Below, in pieces: positions 61,852 through 64,000 of a stretch of DNA of 64,000 bases; within the stretch, counting starts at the first letter, position 1, and each line of letters begins with the position of its first letter. Below the pieces are notes generated by a model. It did not search any database. It worked only from the letters and a program-made list of their open reading frames with translations, and was not told the origin of the DNA. Source of the stretch: Nocardioides sp. zg-1308 (lineage in GTDB: Bacteria; Actinomycetota; Actinomycetes; Propionibacteriales; Nocardioidaceae); NCBI RefSeq assembly GCF_013155375.1, contig NZ_JABJQY010000002.1:1674001-1738000 (forward strand), in the 5' to 3' direction. The translations under genes and the position numbers were made by a program.

Positions 61852-64000
61852 CTGCGACCGACAAGGCGCCCGACACGGTCGGCACCGACCTGGTCACGCT
61901 CACCATCGACGGCGTCCAGGTCAGCGTCCCCAAGGACACGCTGGTCATCCGCGCCGCCGAGCAGGTGGGCGTGCAGATCCCACGCTTCTGCGACCACCCG
62001 CTGCTCGACCCGGTCGGCGCCTGCCGCCAGTGCCTGGTCGACATCCCCGACGCCGGCAACGGCCGTGGCTTCCCCAAGCCGCAGGCCTCCTGCACGCTGC
62101 CGGTCGCCGAGGGCATGGTCGTCAACACCCAGGCGACCAGCGAGGTGGCCGACAAGGCCCAGCAGGGCGTCATGGAGTTCCTGCTGATCAACCACCCGCT
62201 CGACTGCCCGGTCTGCGACAAGGGTGGCGAGTGCCCGCTGCAGAACCAGGCGATGAGCAACGGCCGCGGCGAGAGCCGCTTCGCCCACTCCGGTGGCATC
62301 AAGCGCACGTTCCCCAAGCCGATCCACATCTCCGCCCAGGTCCTGCTCGACCGCGAGCGCTGCGTGCTCTGCGCGCGCTGCACCCGCTTCTCCGAGCAGA
62401 TCGCCGGTGACCCGTTCATCGCCCTGGCCGAGCGTGGTGCGCTGCAGCAGGTCGCGATCTACGAGCGCGAGCCCTACGAGAGCTACTTCTCCGGCAACGC
62501 GATCCAGATCTGCCCGGTGGGTGCGCTCACCTCGGCCGACTACCGCTTCCGCTCGCGTCCCTTCGACCTCGTCTCCAACCCCGGTGTCGCCGAGCACGAC
62601 GCCTGCGGTGCCGCGATCCGCATCGACCACCGACGCGGCAAGGTGATGCGGCGCCTCGCGGGCAACGACCCCGAGGTCAACGAGGAGTGGATCAGCGACA
62701 AGGACCGGTTCGGCTTCCGCTACACGCAGGTCGAGGACCGGATCACCTACCCGCAGGTCCGCGAGGACGGCGAGCTCCGGCCCGCGTCGTGGCCCGAGGC
62801 GTTCGCCGTGGCCGCCCGCGGCCTGCGCGCCGCCGGTGCCGCCGCCGTCCTCACCGGCGGTCGCGTGACCGCCGAGGACGCCTACGCCTACGCCAAGTTC
62901 GCCCGCGTCGCGCTCGGCACCAACGACGTCGACTTCCGTGCCCGCCCGCACAGCGCCGAGGAGGCCAGCTTCCTGGCGTCGCACGTGGCGCTCACAGGCG
63001 GCGTGACCTACGCCGACCTCGAGGCCGCGCCGGTCGTCGTTCTCCTCGGCCTCGAGCCCGAGGACGAGGCCGCCACCATCTTCCTGCGCCTGCGCAAGGC
63101 CGCCCAGCGCGGACGTACGCAGGTGGTCTCCGTCGCCCCCTACACCTCGCGCGGCCTGCGCAAGATGAAGGGCCGGCTGGTGCCGGCGGTGCCCGGCACC
63201 GAGGTCGAGGTCATCGGCTCGCTCCGCGACGCCGAGCACGGCGTCACCAAGGACGCGATCATCCTCGTCGGCGAGCGCCTGGCCGGCACCCACGGTGCCC
63301 TCACCGCCGCAGCCGAGCTCGCCGCCGGCACCGGAGCCCGGCTGGCCTGGGTCCCGCGCCGCGCCGGCGACCGCGGTGCCGTCGAGGCCGGTGCGCTGCC
63401 CAACCTGCTGCCCGGCGGTCGTCCCGTCACCGAGGCCACTGCGCGCGTCGACCTCGCCGCCGCGTGGGGCGTCGACACGCTGCCCGCCAAGGTCGGTCGC
63501 GACGGCAACGCGATCGTCGCCGCCCTCGCCAAGGGTGAGCTCGGGGGAGTGGTGGTCGGTGGCGTGGACCCCGACGACACCGCCGACCCCGCCGCCTTCC
63601 GGGCCGCGCTCGACGCGGCCGGGTTCGTGGTAAGCCTCGAGCTGCGCGAGACCGACGTGACCCGAGTCGCCGACGTCGTCCTCCCGGTCGCCCCGGTGGC
63701 CGACAAGGCCGGCACCTTCGTGACCTGGGACGCCCGCCCGCGCGCGTTCGAGGCCGTCTTCGCCAACCCCTCGTCGCTGCCGGACCTGCGCGTCCTCGCC
63801 GGCATCGCGCAGGAGCTGGGCCGCCCGCTCGGCTTCCGCACGGTCGCCGACGTGCGCGCCGAGATGCAGTCGCTCGGCCCGTGGGACGGCGCCCGCCCGG
63901 CGCACGACGCCGGCAAGCCGCCGCGCGCCGCCAAGGGCAGGCGCGGTGCCGGAGCCCTGGCCCTCGCCACCTGGAAGCAGCTGGTCGACCTCGGCTCGAT
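61848..64000 (+). CDS. nuoG: NADH-quinone oxidoreductase subunit G, truncated by the window end
   Basis: About 717 residues are in the window and the frame is still open. The N-terminus has the 2Fe-2S N1b site ([19 protein letters not shown]), the His-containing N5 motif ([19 protein letters not shown]), [13 protein letters not shown] and [10 protein letters not shown] for N4. After about residue 240 follows the molybdopterin-oxidoreductase-like domain without a cofactor. It starts with the ATG overlapping the nuoF stop. Confidence 0.93.
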   Translation, partial: MTATDKAPDTVGTDLVTLTIDGVQVSVPKDTLVIRAAEQVGVQIPRFCDHPLLDPVGACRQCLVDIPDAGNGRGFPKPQASCTLPVAEGMVVNTQATSEVADKAQQGVMEFLLINHPLDCPVCDKGGECPLQNQAMSNGRGESRFAHSGGIKRTFPKPIHISAQVLLDRERCVLCARCTRFSEQIAGDPFIALAERGALQQVAIYEREPYESYFSGNAIQICPVGALTSADYRFRSRPFDLVSNPGVAEHDACGAAIRIDHRRGKVMRRLAGNDPEVNEEWISDKDRFGFRYTQVEDRITYPQVREDGELRPASWPEAFAVAARGLRAAGAAAVLTGGRVTAEDAYAYAKFARVALGTNDVDFRARPHSAEEASFLASHVALTGGVTYADLEAAPVVVLLGLEPEDEAATIFLRLRKAAQRGRTQVVSVAPYTSRGLRKMKGRLVPAVPGTEVEVIGSLRDAEHGVTKDAIILVGERLAGTHGALTAAAELAAGTGARLAWVPRRAGDRGAVEAGALPNLLPGGRPVTEATARVDLAAAWGVDTLPAKVGRDGNAIVAALAKGELGGVVVGGVDPDDTADPAAFRAALDAAGFVVSLELRETDVTRVADVVLPVAPVADKAGTFVTWDARPRAFEAVFANPSSLPDLRVLAGIAQELGRPLGFRTVADVRAEMQSLGPWDGARPAHDAGKPPRAAKGRRGAGALALATWKQLVDLGS

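Noticed and set aside
1..64000. Mobile elements, phage genes, tRNA/rRNA genes or CRISPR arrays
   Set aside because: No transposase or integrase motif, direct-repeat array or tRNA-like cloverleaf was recognised in reading both strands; a tRNAscan or IS search would be decisive.

Overview
This is a GC-rich (about 72-74 %), densely packed chromosomal window from an actinobacterium, most likely Nocardioidaceae (Nocardioides-like). The evidence is strong G/C third-position bias, many GTG starts, 1-4 bp GTGA/ATGA gene overlaps, a Rex-hemA-hemC-hemD-hemB cluster, a 33-residue bS22-type ribosomal protein next to a small HTH protein, menaquinone synthesis and a full-type nuo operon. No tRNA, rRNA, CRISPR array, insertion sequence or phage gene was seen. 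Gene order follows the core-chromosome order known from mycobacteria (ppx1 - TIM barrel - proC - HTH - bS22 - epimerase - PlsC-like - HAD phosphatase - glutaredoxin - hemACDB - hemL - ResA/CcdA/ResB/CcsB - menA - menE - menC - menD - menG), with family-specific insertions.

Layout. 1-2000: the 5' end of radA, a 528-bp gene-free stretch with three dyads, a LacI regulator and a tiny lysine-rich protein. 2000-6700: methyltransferase/VOC pair, a cysteine-rich unknown, ppx, a TIM-barrel isomerase and a TetR regulator. 6700-12200: an animal-type haem peroxidase and two ABC-2 export cassettes. 12200-24300: proline dehydrogenase, proC, an AcuC-type deacetylase, the HTH/bS22/epimerase/acyltransferase block, a BldN-like sigma factor with a DUF5667 membrane protein, HAD phosphatase, acyl-CoA ligase, glutaredoxin and an LLM oxidoreductase. 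24300-37600: rex-hemA-hemC-cobA/hemD-hemB, a secreted transglycosylase, hemL, and the System II cytochrome c maturation genes. 37600-56470: small membrane proteins, menA, menE-menC-menD, isochorismate synthase and menG, interleaved with two MFS paralogues, a secreted GH16 enzyme, an L,D-transpeptidase and an unusual three-gene unit (51567-54625). 56470-64000: nuoA to nuoG (nuoG runs off the window).

Functional theme. Most genes serve respiration: tetrapyrrole supply, cytochrome c assembly, menaquinone and complex I. A Rex redox-repressor site lies over the promoter of rex itself, and a near-perfect one lies in the nuo leader, so one NADH sensor may link haem and complex I expression. At about twenty genes a TANNNT-like hexamer sits 6-8 nt before the start codon, which predicts widespread leaderless transcription. 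The best candidate for something undescribed is the unit at 51567-54625: two paralogous, apparently catalytically dead acyl-CoA-synthetase N-domains followed by a Roadblock/LC7-like protein.
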